Below, one piece after another: positions 34,148 to 48,351 of a stretch of 49,815 bases of DNA. The stretch covers positions 1 through 49,815 of the forward strand of contig SGPM01000205.1 of NCBI GenBank assembly GCA_004802725.1, read 5' to 3'. The notes below the pieces were generated by a model. It was given only the letters and a program-made list of their open reading frames with translations, searched no databases and was not told the origin of the DNA. This stretch comes from Antrodiella citrinella (lineage: Eukaryota > Basidiomycota > Agaricomycetes > Polyporales > Steccherinaceae). The position numbers and the translations under genes are program-made. The first letter of the stretch is position 1. Each line of letters begins with the position of its first letter.

Positions 34148-37100
34148 ATGTCGGCAGCCCCGACAGCAAGTATTGACAACACGCCTGATACCTGCACCAA
34201 GGTATCAGAAGGTGTCCGAGGAACATCTACATTGAGGCGAGTGCAGGGTTAGATGATTTCTGTACTACTTATACTGACTGTACGTTAGCGACAGTCCTGA
34301 GTCGGTCGTGTCTATCCAAGAGGCTCAAATTCAGCCGGAGCCTTCAACCGATCATCCAGTCAAGAGCGAACATCAGTGCGTCTCCATCTAATTCCGTTTG
34401 CTTTCGCCCCTAACGCTATCTACCCAGCGACGAAGACGAAAACGGACAAGATGCTGCTGAGCGCAATCGTGACAGGCCCGTAACTATACCTACGGTGGAT
34501 ATCGAGTAAGAGTTCTACAAACACTTGACGGGAGTCGGTGAATGCTAATTCTGTATCGTTCTTCAGGTCACTCGTTGTAGAGTTGCTGAAGAAGATGGTC
34601 AGGAAAGCGATCATTGATGAATCTGCCGCGAAGGGTGCCGCCAATAACCGCGATCGGGGAGCTCTGTCAGAGCAAAGTCCTCGAGCACATATATCTTCCG
34701 ATAGAGTTCAGGATCCTCCGCACCCTCCTCCCGTGTGCTTGTCTCCTGCGGAGCTCGTGCAGCAGATCGTCACGATCTTGAATCAGTCGACTATTGTCCG
34801 TGCCGAACAAGATGTTCGCTCTCGATTCTGGAAATTGTACAAGACCGAGGCTGAGGAATTTCACGTTGACTTTATTGGGAAATACGGTGGCGAGTTGGAC
34901 ATCTCACTCATATTCGTAAGTGACGCATTATCTTTGCATGCGACTCGTGTATTTCTGAGATAGCACACCGTCTTCCAGGTCTCTTTTCCGCCGTCAGTGC
35001 AACATTTGCCACGGCACTGCAGTCGAATCTGGCCGCCGACCCAAATTCCACTATCCAAGTCCTGCTCATGATGGTCGTCCGCTCCTTGAACAACACCGCC
35101 TTTCCTGGGCAGGATTTGGTGCTCCCGCAATTCACCGGCCCCGACCGCACGACCGTCTGGGTCCAGAGCTTGCTCTACGCCAGCTTGGGAGCGGGTCTCT
35201 TTGCCGCGCTCGCGGCGATGCTGGGCAAGGAGTGGCTCAGCTACTATTCCCGTGTTGGCGAGAGCGGTACCATCGAGGACAGGTGCATTGATCGTCAACG
35301 CAAGCTGATTGCGATGCGAGCGTGGCGATTCGACATGGCGCTCGCTTGTATTCCTCCTCTCCTGCAGGGATCCCTCCCTTCGGCATCGCGTTGTCCGCGT
35401 ACATGTGGTCCCAACAGCACACGATTGCCGCTGTCATCGTGGCGATCAATGTCGTCGGAGTCGTCATATACGGAACCCTTCTCCTGTGCTCTCTCCTGTA
35501 TGTTGATTGCAATTTATCATATACCGCTCACGGATCTCATTTCGGCGGCCCGGAAACGTCTACTACCATTGCGCCATGCATCCGAGCGTCACTTGCGGTC
35601 ATTGTACTCTCGTGTATCGCAGGTGGTTACGGTCACGATTCGGCGGTGTATTCCCTTACTGCGACGCCGAACTCGTCCAGACACTGTGGTCTCGGATGAA
35701 TCACTTCCGCTCACTACATCAATGGTATCCGCCAATAATACTCCAGTTGTCAAACCCAACGCTGAGTTGCAACTGGACGCTCCCTGTGTGGAATGGCTCT
35801 TGATAGACGTCTACAGATCCCGACGCTCTCATGGCTGCTGCTCGTATGGCCATTGAAATGGATTGGTCTCAAGTAGAGTTCATCCCAGAACCTGTACAGC
35901 AACTCGAGAAGATGCTTCATAGTTGCTTTGTCTCCCCGACTCTTCGCGTTCCGGGACTTACGAAATATTTCCCTCCGGCCTCGAGCAGGCTACCGCGTAT
36001 AGCCAAGCTCTTCTCAACATATACCTGCGACTCATGTACAGTACCGTGCCAATGTCTCCCTACCCGGATCCTGACTGCGGATGTATTCGTGATGTCTCGC
36101 ATCTCATTGAAGATCATCCTGACTTGAGGTTCATATTCGAAGCGCTTTCAGTGCTGTTTACACCGAAGAACCCGCGGCCGGATAGGTACCGATTTATTCC
36201 TGATATCGAGGACCCTCTTCCAGCTCCTCCACAGTCCTCGGTAGTCGATTGGTTCTCACACCGCATGTTGTATTGTATTTACAACCTCGACAGGCCGCAG
36301 AATTCCTCCGAGTCGGAGACGTGGATGCAACGTTATTTCGCGATATTGATGTTGCAATGGTTCCGTTCTGGTAAACTCACCGCAAGAGCTCGCGCAAATT
36401 GTAGCCTTGCGTGTGCCATGCTTGTGGGATGTCGAGTCCCGTTGGATTGTCTTGCCGCTATGAACAAAAGGTACGTTTCCTGCATAGCCATAGTGCACGC
36501 ACTGCTACCGTACTGAACACTCTATCTAGCAAGATAGCTTTGCCGTAGGCTGTTGCCGCCTGTCAAAGTCTGTACATACCGCCTCCAAATTCTGATCAAT
36601 GGTTCTATTGGCTCACCGGGCTTTGGCAGACCGGGACCGGGGACAGCTTGGACCCAAGCTTCTATATCTTGTTACTCACCTCATCCACGCACCTTCTTTT
36701 ACAATATGTCCCGGAATACAACCTCGGACATTCATTGACTATCTTGCGTAAGGTCCTCGATATTTATTCTGCAGTCCCTGCCATAGTCGCGGTCCCCTTT
36801 CGAAGACAATTCGAGGATGAGATCTACAGGACAAAAGATGTATCCACTCTCGTACGCTCCCTGGTTTCTCACATTAAGCGCTCGGGTTTCACAGGCTCGA
36901 AAGGACGCACACTCCACAGCACTACGCTCATACAAGATGATGGCAGTTGAGCTACAGTGAATGTAGACAGTCTCAATGCGGACGATGTTGCAGGCCTCCT
37001 CGCAACTATCAGATTCTTCCAGGACGGGTTGGATGCCCTGGGAGGAGATAACGCGAGGCGACTCTTGTACGAGGGCCTGATTTTCGATTTATTTTTCCTC

Positions 37101-38168
37101 TTGGGTCTGGTCTCGGACATCCAGATGAAGGCAGACATTCTAGGCGCACCGGTTTACCAATCCTTTTCCTCCTTCGCATCACATATTACACCCGTCCCCC
37201 GACACACCGGGCTCACAATCATCCGTCAAGGATGTGGAGGCACAAAGACAGAAGTAGATCGAAGCTGCTTAGTGGCCTTGGTCGAAAACATGGGCGGTAT
37301 CAGCCAATTTTGCATGGTCCTCTCGTCTTGTGCTCCAGAGATTCGGAGACCTCAAGACCTATATTTCGATCACATCATGATCGAGAGGACCCAGGCATAT
37401 CTCGATGTCGTTGCCGGCCTTTCAACTCATAAGGTGTGGTTGGAGCATGTCAGACATCTATATGCGCCACAACTGCTGCGCATCGCGGGTTGTACGCTGT
37501 CCGACTCCCATGGCGATTTTAATTGGTCAGTGCCAATACCGGAGTTACTTTGGCGTTGGCCTCTTTGGCACTCGATAGTACAAATCGTCTTGAGGTGCGA
37601 AGAATATGAGCCGGGGTTCATCCAGAATCTATCCTCCGACTCATCAGTGAACGATGACGACTTAAAACTGGCCATTGCCCGTGCACCTTGGGACTTCACG
37701 CTCTCCAGATTCCGCTATCCTCTTCCGGACAACATGATAGTGCCTGCGGTAGTGAAATACACCATCGACACCTGGCGCCAGCAGCAACAAGTCAACGGCA
37801 GAGTTATGGTATATTTCAAATTCTTGAAATCTGATCTGACGAGGAGGATGAACGAAGGAGTGTCGACTCGCCAGTCCACTGCGACGGTAGTATCCGCGCG
37901 CAAGATTCTACGCGAGCTTCGGGCCATACGGTCGCGAGCAGGTATCGAGGATTCGGGCGATGACGAAGAGGATGCGGAAGAGGAGGGACAGGGGTATGAG
38001 CAGGGGAAAACCGAGGGAGGGGTGAGGGAAGAGGCGAAAAAGGAGGTACCTACTATGCCCGAGTTGCAGACCAGGGCCTCGCTGGACGCAGAAGGTCCCG
38101 ATAATGATCTCGAGGCAGTGGGCTTAGATATAAGTGAGAGGATACTACTTCCTTATTGCGAAGACTAG
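34148..38168 (+). pseudogene. DUF6535-type multi-pass membrane protein gene, frame-disrupted
   Basis: Long gene of a family common in mushroom genomes and of unknown role. The N-terminus MSAAPTASIDNTPDTCTK and acidic exons lead to FWKLYKTEAEEFHVDFIGKY and LDISLIF. Then come GLFSAVSATFATALQSNLAA, TTVWVQSLLYASLGAGLFAA, GKEWLSYYSRVGESG and DRQRKLIAMRAWRFDMALAC, and a further helix pair FGIALSAYMWSQQHTIAAVI. The frame is broken in at least three places: LISLIF does not join GLFSAV in phase; a base is missing at about 35373 (LQGSL to FGIAL); and the frame shifts back at about 35525. The second half is long and open (36957-38168), ending in an Asp/Glu-rich tail and LLPYCED. One GC-AG intron (TTGAG to GCGAGT, near 34235) is likely. 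Decay and sequencing error are both possible. Confidence 0.6.
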
Positions 38169-39280
38169 GTACGTTGATCCCGTCAGTGCTTGGAGAGAAT
38201 CCCTTCATTCATTATTGTTTTCGATAGCTTTGATCACGTCTAGAATGTTCAGAGTTCGGCTATGTACGATCCACATATGTCACAGGAAGTGTTCGCAGTG
38301 GTGACCGAACCGTACGAACAACCTGCGTCGTCGTGGGTCAAAGGTAAAGACCACGACGACGCGCGGCAGGCTATCTACGATGGGCGCTAATCTACCGAGA
38401 GTGGATTAAGACTCCGACAGTGAACTTCGTTCAACAGGAAGTATATGTTTTCAGTGTCAGTATCGATTTATTCCTCTTCAGTCCCCCCCTTCGCTCGAGA
38501 CGAAGGCATGAGTCACATGACTTACGAAGTGGCAATGCGGGTACGAAAGACGGGAACCGCGTCACCTTGAACTTGGTCGAACGTGTTAGTCCGAGTCTTA
38601 TTCCATGCGCACCGAATAGTTCGCAAGTGTCTAATTTCGCAGGTCCGAGGTCCGACCACGATAACAGACGCGAACGGGGTGCACACGTCTATTCAGCTCC
38701 GCTGTATCATATACGAGTGTATGAAAGGTGAGATACCCTAACATCTAAGCGATACGTCGCGTTCCGGTGCTTATGAACTCATTCCATCCAACTATGACCG
38801 GACTATAGCATATGGCCACGCCCTTCTTGGTATATATCTTCATTGCGTCGTGTACTGTCCAAAATTCAGTGTGTATATTCGTGTGATTGCATCTGCGGTG
38901 AACTCAAGAAATAACAGTGTATAGGGAAGCGCGGGACGCGAGCTAGGGGGGAGGGACGGGGTGGAAAAATGTAAGGGGGTGTACTGATGAGGACGACAGC
39001 ATAAACAGAGAACGAATCGTAAGAAACACAAGCCAAGAAAACAAAACCAATCGTACACTCCTTCTCCTCGATCTCCAGATCATCTCCTCTTGCTGTGGTA
39101 TAGGTTTTCTCTGTGTTATATGGTCAGCGACCAACAAACCAACAACATCCGCCGCAGGGGATTTGGAGGTCGGGGCGCTAGATTCCGACCCTGATCTAAT
39201 GCGAGAGTATGCAAAACCAGCTCATGGTATCAAGGGTTGGAGCGCACTGCGCTATCGAGACATTGCAGGTATCGTCACTA
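38169..39280. other. Intergenic region
   Basis: About 1.1 kb with 3' flanks of two convergent genes. Purine-rich stretch near 38930-38970. No gene recognised. Confidence 0.45.
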
Positions 39281-41219
<1,939 letters not shown>

Positions 41220-42853
41220 CTTGGACGACAGCGTGAAGGAGGAATGGGAGTGGTGGAAGAGACAAAGGACGGTGACTGGGAACAAGACGACAGCGAGAGT
41301 ATATGTATGGCAAGTTCCGGATCCTTGTTGTTGTCCTGGTCGTGAAGGAAGCTTCCAAATGTCCGTCCGTAACAACAACAATTACTACTACTCAAATATG
41401 TATATTTCCGCCCAACCGCCTAGAACTTTGCTCTTTTACTTCCGTCAAAGAGTCTTTTCAGACCTCGACGTTTTGTTTTTAAATTTCTGCGCAGGATGAG
41501 CTGGCGAAAACAGTTGAACGAAGATTCGAGTCTCGCCGATCACGATAAAAAGCTCAGGCGCTCCATGTAACGCTCATTCCTCTTCCGTCGTCGTCACCGA
41601 TCGTTCACGATGCTCAAGGCAGTGGAATCGGCGACTAATGCATCTGTCTGACCGTGCCGCTAGAATATGTCGCGAGTGTCAGATCTAGAGACACCTGCAC
41701 AAGCTTACGAGTCCATCATATCAGCTAAGTGTCCAGCCTCCGCATATCTAACTTTGATGACAAAGTATACAGTGTAGACTCTTTCGACAACGTACTCCGC
41801 ACATAGTCCTGGTCAAAACAAAGAACAGGACTCGGGAGTTTTGCATCTTCGCCCATACCAGTGTGTCAAGAAGGCTCGCTCCACATCTTACTGCCCGTCT
41901 ATTGTGTATGGTTCTCGGAGCGCCACACTTCCGATCATGGCGTCCCGAAGAAGAGCATCATTGATCCTACTGTTCCAGTCAGCACAGATGGAAAGTGGCC
42001 TTCGAGGTACATGTGAGTGATCTGTGTTATGGCTGTGAGTCACGATATGCTAATCGCCTCAGTAGCCTGTTGCCCGACGTTTGACTTCCCCGGCTACGTC
42101 TCGCAGGATACTCAACGTACAGCTAGAGTTTCATAGTCAGGCATATCTATCCACGTCCGTCGGATGTGATAGACACGTCTTGGTCTTGTCGAATAGTTGC
42201 CATCGGTTTTTCCATCCTCTTCACGTCGACCTTGATCTGTTACCTGACATATAGCCCGGAGTCGTGACAATACCCGTGGAACAGCCTCGTTTCTGAAGGG
42301 AACCGCGCTCTATCAAGTCTGCACCGTTACTTGTGGTTCGCAGTCGCACAACGAGCAGGAATATAACGGTATCTTCAGCAGAAATTGCAGTAGCGACGTC
42401 TCTCTGTATACATCCATATGAGCGTCGTTGTGGTACGAGAGCACGCAAGGCTTTCGCAGAAGAATGATCACAAGTGAAGAAGATATAATGTGTGTGAATT
42501 GTACTCGTCCGGATCCTGAAGGTTTCAGACGTTATTAGTGCTATCAAATACGATGAACAAGGAACGCGTACGACTGTCACTCACGAGAGCAAACGGTCGT
42601 GATCACGGAAAAAACACAGGTTAAGTGCTGTTGGGTGTTGTAGAAGACATGTGGGCAGAAAGCACTGGGACGTTACGTGTTGTTCTTGAATGAAGGAACA
42701 AGCGTCACATAACGTGAGAGATGTACAACTTCTGACAAAAGATTCACAAACGTGTGGACAATAATGAATTTCAGAGCGCATGAGTCAGGTATAGTACTAC
42801 TAATTGAATGGTATACGTTCGATGCAAGATGAGGAAATAGGAAATGAAAAATA
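41220..42853. other. Intergenic region, MAPK promoter side
   Basis: About 1.6 kb. It carries the upstream region of the MAP kinase and the 3' flank of the unknown gene at 42854. Short frames lack motifs. No repeats recognised. Confidence 0.45.
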
Positions 42854-43813
42854 TCAGAAGACAACAGTGTCTTCGTGCTCCCCCGACTCGTCTTCCGGAT
42901 GAGGTCGAGTGGGTACTTCGAAATACAGGCACTTCTTACCCGGTCGTATGAGGCGACATGCTGTGCCCTCAAACAGGAGAAACTTCAATTCCCCCTCGGC
43001 GATCCCATCCAACGGCCCTAGGGCTTCTTCGACTGTCTTCAGTCGTGCGGAAGGACATGGCACCATTGGGGCTGCCCGTCGTGGCACCGCCCAAAGCTCG
43101 TATTCGAACGGGAAGTTCACCGGCTCCCCCGTCTTCGTATCCACGAAGTCGAGGCAGTATTGACGGCTTTGTTCGAGATGCTTCCCCCATATCCTCAGAG
43201 AGTACTTGCTATCAGGAATCGGTCGTGTACGGACGTCGTCTTCGCCGGGAGCAGGTTTGATCTAATAACGGCGTAAGCTCATGCAGATCTAAGTAAAGAC
43301 ATTACGTACACCTGCCACTGAAGGCGGCCCATCCATTGTCTCTGCCAAAGACTTCCAAAGCTTCTCATTCACAACTCCGTTCTCTCTCTCTTGGGCAGTG
43401 CAGGTGGCAGAGAAGAAGAGCGCCTCTGATTCGAAATGCTTGTCCGAGAACGCATAGAACTTGGAGTCGTCCTCGTTAAATGCACCTGAGCTGAGGTAGA
43501 GGATGTCGAAGTCGTGGCGAGGAACGATATTGGGGTAATAACGCTTGCATGAGAGCAACAGACAGTCGCGGTAAGTTTTGCGATTGAGGCTGTCTTCGTG
43601 TATGGCAGAGAACGGTACAGCAGGTTGACGCGTCGAGATCAACCCGAAAGCGCTCCGAACGTATCGAGGATCGGTGGACCCACGACTGTAAGGTTTTCGT
43701 CTCGGCTTCGATGACTTTTTCTAGGAGGGTGCGGACGGTGCTGAGATGAACGCAGTGTATCAAGAAGACCCAGCAGTTCTTACCTGAGTGGTGGAACGTT
43801 TCGTGGGCGACAT
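42854..43813 (-). CDS. Unknown protein with acidic C-terminus (parent of partial duplicate)
   Basis: Not recognised. Likely start MSPTKRSTTQ at 43813, followed by an intron (GTAAGA). Later coding parts are YRDCLLLSCKRYYPNIVPRH, DFDILYLSSGAFNEDDSKFY and EKLWKSLAETMDGPPSVAG. An intron with donor GTACGT near 43308 follows, then IKPAPGEDDVRTRPIPDS, LDFVDTKTGEPVNFPFEYEL, CPSARLKTVEEALGPLDGI and CRLIRPGKKCLYFEVPTRPH, ending HEDTVVF. The joining of the first 60 residues is uncertain. There are no membrane helices or signal peptide. A nearly identical last exon occurs 4.5 kb downstream. Confidence 0.55.
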
Positions 43814-44410
43814 GTTCCGAGTGAAAGCTCGCTGTTTATGCGACTTCGTGGGTAAATGAAGGGGGCGCAGTCACGTACAGAAGAGAGGTAGGTGATCGTG
43901 AGGGGGAGAGGGAGAGAAATAGCGCTCGCACGATCGCAACGCCGCAACGCAACAAAGGCGCCTAGTTATGTCGGAAATTTCCTGACGCCCTTACAAGAAT
44001 AAAGACCCCGGTATCACATGAAGAAAGATAATCTTGCAAGATTTCGTCGCAAGAGGCTTACAATTGCCTTTTGAGGTCAAATTTCATTGCAAGAAGCTTA
44101 CAGTTACCTTATAAGGGTCCTGACTTGTCTTGAGAGTGACCATACATGGCATGAAAACGTAAATAAGACTAGTACTTAGAAAGGTACATGTACATGTTTG
44201 ATGATGTATCTAAAAACGTGAAAGTCATGTAAGAGAAACCGGAACCAATCGAGATAGACAGCAGGAACACATGAAGGACGGAAAAGGCGACAAGCCGTGA
44301 AGAGCAAGAACAACATATAGTACTGTATCGTAAAGTGTCAATGGCGTCAGCTCCGCCCAGGGTCCTCCCAAAACCATACAGCTCATTCTGTGCATACTAG
44401 AGTCTCCCAA
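43814..44410. other. Intergenic region with a MITE relative
   Basis: Upstream of the unknown gene. From 43969 it contains a sequence related to the element at 24917. No gene recognised. Confidence 0.45.
43969..44130. mobile_element. Degenerate relative of the TCGGAAATTTCC element
   Basis: TGTCGGAAATTTCCTGACGC resembles an end of the element at 24917-25090, followed by similar internal words (GCCCTTACAAG, TCTTGCAAGATTT, CTTACA). The opposite terminal repeat was not found, so the right border is a guess. Confidence 0.4.
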
Positions 44411-45340
44411 TTACATGCGATGTGGCACGCCAGCTTGAGCCTCGGCTTGAGAGAGACGGCTAATCCTGCGATAATTCTGCACCTGCGACGAGTATATCAA
44501 TTTGGTGAACTTGAACTGTCTGCCGTCTTCTCGGGGTCCCGGAATAACATCGTCATCATGACCGACTCTGCGTTCGGGTTGACGATAACGAAGCATTCCA
44601 CCTCCCTGCTGGTGATTTTGGGTTGACCTTCGCGTCACCATTGTTGTACTGTTCCACGGTATCACCGGACCCTGCCTCACGTTTCCTCGGTACTGAAATG
44701 TTGCTATTCCGTTGGGAAACATCACGGGCGGTGGGGGTCCCTGTGCAACTGGGCCAGCGTGATGAACAAGAAGGAGACCGGCAAGCAAGTTGGGTAACAT
44801 GATCGGGAGCCAGTCGTTCGTGTTGTTTTCATCTCCACCGGGACGCAAACCGCTGAGCATTACTACGGACGTTCCCCAAGCTACGGTGTAGTGGCTGATC
44901 CTCATTGGAGATAATCCGACCGGTAGGTCGTCCTTGATATAGATATCGGCAGCTTCCTGACCAGTAAAACGTGAAGAGCCCGAGCCAATGAAGGAGCCAC
45001 GTTTAGGCACCATGGGGCATGCGGCCATCGCTGTAGCGAAGTCGGAAGCAAGATGGAGAGTTCGAGGGATAACGGAAAGATTGGTATGAAGTGGATTCCG
45101 ATGAGCCTGGGCAGTAGCCTGATTCGACCGTGATTGCTCAGCGCTCAATCTCTACATGTAGAGTGCCGTGTAAGACGATCATTCAGTACTTGATGAGACA
45201 CTCCACATACCTTCGAGCTCGAGGGATGGCCAACGACGACTGCAGTCTGAGTTCTTCCAACGTGTCTATCTGGGTAAACCGGACCACCCTTTCACGATTC
45301 ACGATTCACTGGCAGAAACCTTTGTGGACAGAGGGTTAGG
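44411..45340 (-). CDS. Unknown protein, 3' exons
   Basis: The last exon runs from about 45150 to the stop at 44411. It encodes RLSAEQSRSNQATAQAHRNP, SVIPRTLHLASDFATAM, RGSFIGSGSSRFTGQEAADI, MRISHYTVAWGTSVVMLSG, DWLPIMLPNLLAGLLLVHHA and a basic, Gln/Arg-rich tail ending AEAQAGVPHRM. A preceding exon (about 45260-45205) in phase encodes RHVGRTQTAVVVGHPSSSK, joined across GTATGTG...ATGTAG. The first exons and start codon are uncertain; a MISESSSQFDYQRW start near 45692 is one option. One moderately hydrophobic stretch (LPNLLAGLLLVHHAG). Family not recognised. Confidence 0.45.
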
Positions 45341-46219
45341 ATGAATTAATACTATACTGTATGGATTGACTGACTTTATGTAGGTGAATGAGATGTGATT
45401 TCCCAGTCTTCTTCGTTGTTTAAGGTGGCGAATGCCAACAAACTTGATTCTTACCATGACTTTTATATATAGAGTCTTGCGCACATGGCAACCGCGTGTA
45501 CTGGCACGAGAGATGCTTCGATTCGTGCTTACTCCTGGGCCCTCTGAACCTCGTGGTCGATGTCGAGCTCTGTGAACAAAGAACAACAAAAAGAAAAAGA
45601 AGGACAAGAGATGGACAAGTTAGCACGCTGCAGCATGACAACGACTGTACCCAGCGCTGGTAGTCGAATTGCGATGATGACTCGGAGATCATTGTAGTCG
45701 TTGGCAGACAAATGACTCGTAATTGTACCTCTCAAAGGGGTTGCTAAGTAGGCGAGTCTCCGAGTCAAAGACAAGAAAAAAACAACGTAGAGTGTTGGAA
45801 ACTTCCAAATTAGTACTATGCGCCACAGCCCTGATGCATACTAGTCTACTAGCATAGACGTTCTACATTTGTTCTACATACTCTCCGGGAAAACCACTAG
45901 TACTGTTGACATGGTGATGTTGTTCTTCACGGATGGAGAGAAAGGTCACTGTTCACCGGGGTATCTTGTACTTTGTCTATTGTTTTTTGTGCCGATACGC
46001 CAAGCGGAAAGGACAATGGATCAGTAGGTGACTGGATTCTTTGGGTAATCAGTATAAAAGGGATCTGAAATCGTTCTGGAGGACCACCGTCAACACGACG
46101 ACCTGGTCAAGAACTTCTATCCTCCGACTTTCAGAATCAGTGTCAGAATCACATAGCAGAACCGTAAGTGGGATAGCTCTTTATGATCCTACTCTTGGCT
46201 CATCTGCGCCGTCGTCTAG
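45341..46219. other. Region between divergent orphan genes
   Basis: Probably holds the unplaced 5' exons of the minus-strand gene (for example a small exon near 45540 with good splice sites) and the promoter of the gene at 46220. An acceptor-like TCTAG lies just before the ATG at 46220. Nothing else recognised. Confidence 0.4.
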
Positions 46220-47113
46220 ATGTCTTACAAGCCTGTTACCCCTCCCCCAAGCTCGCCGATCGCTCGAGCATCGACTCCAGATCAGCTCCCCGCTGCGAAT
46301 ATGAATGACGAACCTGTATCACCCGGATTGTCTAGAGCACCTTGGCGGTCGCAGGAAATCCGTCACCAGCTTCAAGCTGGTCAACAGACACTCCGTCTCG
46401 CTCTCCTACACGCCATAGAGAGCTCGGAGAAACTCATTCGAGTTAAACCCGCTATCCGAGATGACTTTGACTTGTACTTGCTCCAGTACTTCCAGCCTGA
46501 GGAGAGCGACGATCAAGCCACTCAGCTAGCCAAATTCCACGAATACGCAGATCTGTGTTTGAGCCAGAATCTACTCGTCGAACGGGCGTTTGGAGAGCCT
46601 ACACTGACAAAGGACCAGTATGTGGAGAAGATATCCGCGACATTGGATGTTCCTACAATCATCCTCGGCACCCTGGTAAGCTCTCATTCTTTTGGGAGCA
46701 GCAACTTGAATGCGGATAATGATGGCAATGCCGCGCATTTTCAGTCGTCTCATATGGGACCTCAAAACGATGCTTACAACTATTTGGACCGACTGGTCCA
46801 GGGAACCACGTACACTCTTCGACTCACGGGGAATCGTACTCTCGAAGCCAGTCATATGGCATGTCTCTCCTGTGTCGACTCGACGACGGAGCAACCCATC
46901 AGGTTGGCTGAGATAGCGGTCAAATACCATCTATCCACCATACCGACTGATCCGTTTCTCCGAACCCCATGGATTCCGAGACCGGAGTTTGAAGTAGACA
47001 TGGAAGGAAGCGATGTCGTCTACCTATTGGACTGCACCACCGCCGTTTTGGTAGAACGATCAACCGGAGAGCAAGTTGCGATCTTTGACGTCCAGCTTCC
47101 TCAGTCTTCCTGA
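46220..47113 (+). CDS. Unknown protein, single long exon
   Basis: 297 residues, ATG at 46220 just after a likely 5'-UTR splice acceptor. Starts MSYKPVTPPPSSPIARASTP, a Pro/Ser-rich disordered N-terminus. Then a helical part (RHQLQAGQQTLRLALLHAIE, DFDLYLLQYFQPEESDDQAT, LAKFHEYADLCLSQNLLVER) and a beta-rich C-terminal half (TYTLRLTGNRTLEASHM, RLAEIAVKYHLSTIPTDPFL, DVVYLLDCTTAVLVERSTGE). No signal peptide or membrane segment. Family not recognised. It lies between the unknown gene at 42854 and its truncated duplicate. Intron-free, unlike most genes here. Confidence 0.65.
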   Translation: MSYKPVTPPPSSPIARASTPDQLPAANMNDEPVSPGLSRAPWRSQEIRHQLQAGQQTLRLALLHAIESSEKLIRVKPAIRDDFDLYLLQYFQPEESDDQATQLAKFHEYADLCLSQNLLVERAFGEPTLTKDQYVEKISATLDVPTIILGTLVSSHSFGSSNLNADNDGNAAHFQSSHMGPQNDAYNYLDRLVQGTTYTLRLTGNRTLEASHMACLSCVDSTTEQPIRLAEIAVKYHLSTIPTDPFLRTPWIPRPEFEVDMEGSDVVYLLDCTTAVLVERSTGEQVAIFDVQLPQSS

Positions 47114-47339
47114 GCATCGTCGAAGTCCTGTGGCCAGTGCCCAGGATGTCTGGGGACCCCAGACCGACATGTGTACTATATGTAAATAGGATATGAGCTA
47201 AACGGTCGTCCTCGCTAGTAGCAAGCTTGATCTGGCAATAACAATATGTGATTAATCAAAGTGGTGACTTTCAGAGCGAAGCTTAGCATGCTAGACGATA
47301 TGCATTCGATGAAAGATGAGTACAAATAGCAACCAAATA

Positions 47340-47880
47340 TCAGAAGACAACGGTGTCTTCGTGCTCTCCCGACTCGTCTTCCGGATGAGGTCGAGTGGGT
47401 ACTTCGAAATACAGGCACTTCTTGCCAGGTCGTATGAGGCGACATGCTGTTCCCTCAAACAGAATAAACTTCAGTTCGCCCTCGGGTATGCCGTCCAATG
47501 GCCCCAGAGCTTCTTCGACTGTCTTCAGCCGTGCGGATGGACATGGCATCATTGGGGCTGCTCGTCTGGGGACCTCCCAAAGCTCGTATTCGAACGGGAA
47601 GTTCACCGGCTCCTCCGTCTTCGTATCCACAAAATCGAGGCAGTATTGACGGCTTTGTTCGAGATGCTTCCCCCCTATTCTGAGAGAGTGTTTGCTGTCA
47701 GGAATTGGTCGTATGTGGACGTCTTCTTCGTCAGGAGCAGGCTTGATCTGGCCACATCGACATGAGCATATGCATGTGTAGGCAGAAAGAGACGCACACC
47801 TGCTACAGAAGGCGGTTCCCCCATTGGGTACGGGCAATCCATGGCACGGAAAGTCCCGAGAGCGTCCATGAGCGCTATTC
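47340..47880 (-). pseudogene. 5'-truncated duplicate of the unknown gene at 42854
   Basis: The last exon (about 47755-47340) encodes IKPAPDEEDVHIRPIPDS, LDFVDTKTEEPVNFPFEYEL and ends HEDTVVF, nearly identical to the gene at 42854-43813. A preceding piece, PMGEPPSVAG, with donor GTGCGT, matches its counterpart. Upstream of that, similarity stops: the roughly 100-residue N-terminal part is missing and an ATG in a different context (MDALGTFRAMDCPYPMGEP) would start it. Similarity also extends into the 3' flank (CATTCGATG, AAGATGAG). Partial duplicate; could still encode a short protein. Confidence 0.6.
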
Positions 47881-47990
47881 GCAGCAACCGTCGACGAGCC
47901 CTCCGTGGTGGTAGTCGGATAGTCCTCCCTCCACATTCGTCGTAGAAAAAAACTGAGTAGACAGATCCTCTTTAAAGTAATATGGAAGCT

Positions 47991-48088
47991 ATTTGGTGGA
48001 AGGAAATTTTTATACGCTCAATGCTGGTTGAGTTCAGGTAATCAAACCTACTTAAAAATGCGAATCAAAAGAATTCCTTCCACCAAAT
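47991..48088. repeat. 98-bp inverted-repeat element
   Basis: ATTTGGTGGAAGGAA at 47991 and its reverse complement TTCCTTCCACCAAAT ending at 48088 bound a 98-bp unit; similarity continues a few bases inward. It could fold as a hairpin or be a very small MITE. No target duplication seen. It lies in the spacer upstream of the gene at 48352. Confidence 0.6.
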
Positions 48089-48351
48089 GATTCAGAACAG
48101 ATATCCAAAGCTCTGTGTGCTTCAATTTTGTGTGTACGGTGAGCAGTTCCCCTGATCTATTATACCTGGGTGTACGAAGCATTCGCTAAAGTGAGGATCG
48201 GCGTCTAAACTCAATTTGCAGTCAATCTGAGCCCTGCGAGACGTGTTCTCCTTCGTTTCCTCTGCCACTTCTTGTCTCTTTACGCGTTTTCACGCGTCCT
48301 CACATTCCTTTTTGATTCATATTACTTATTTGTCCATGCTTCTCCTTTAAC

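Noticed and set aside
38840..39137. Minus-strand frames downstream of the MAP kinase
   Set aside because: Hydrophobic and low-complexity but without splice sites or start context; lie in the 3' flank.
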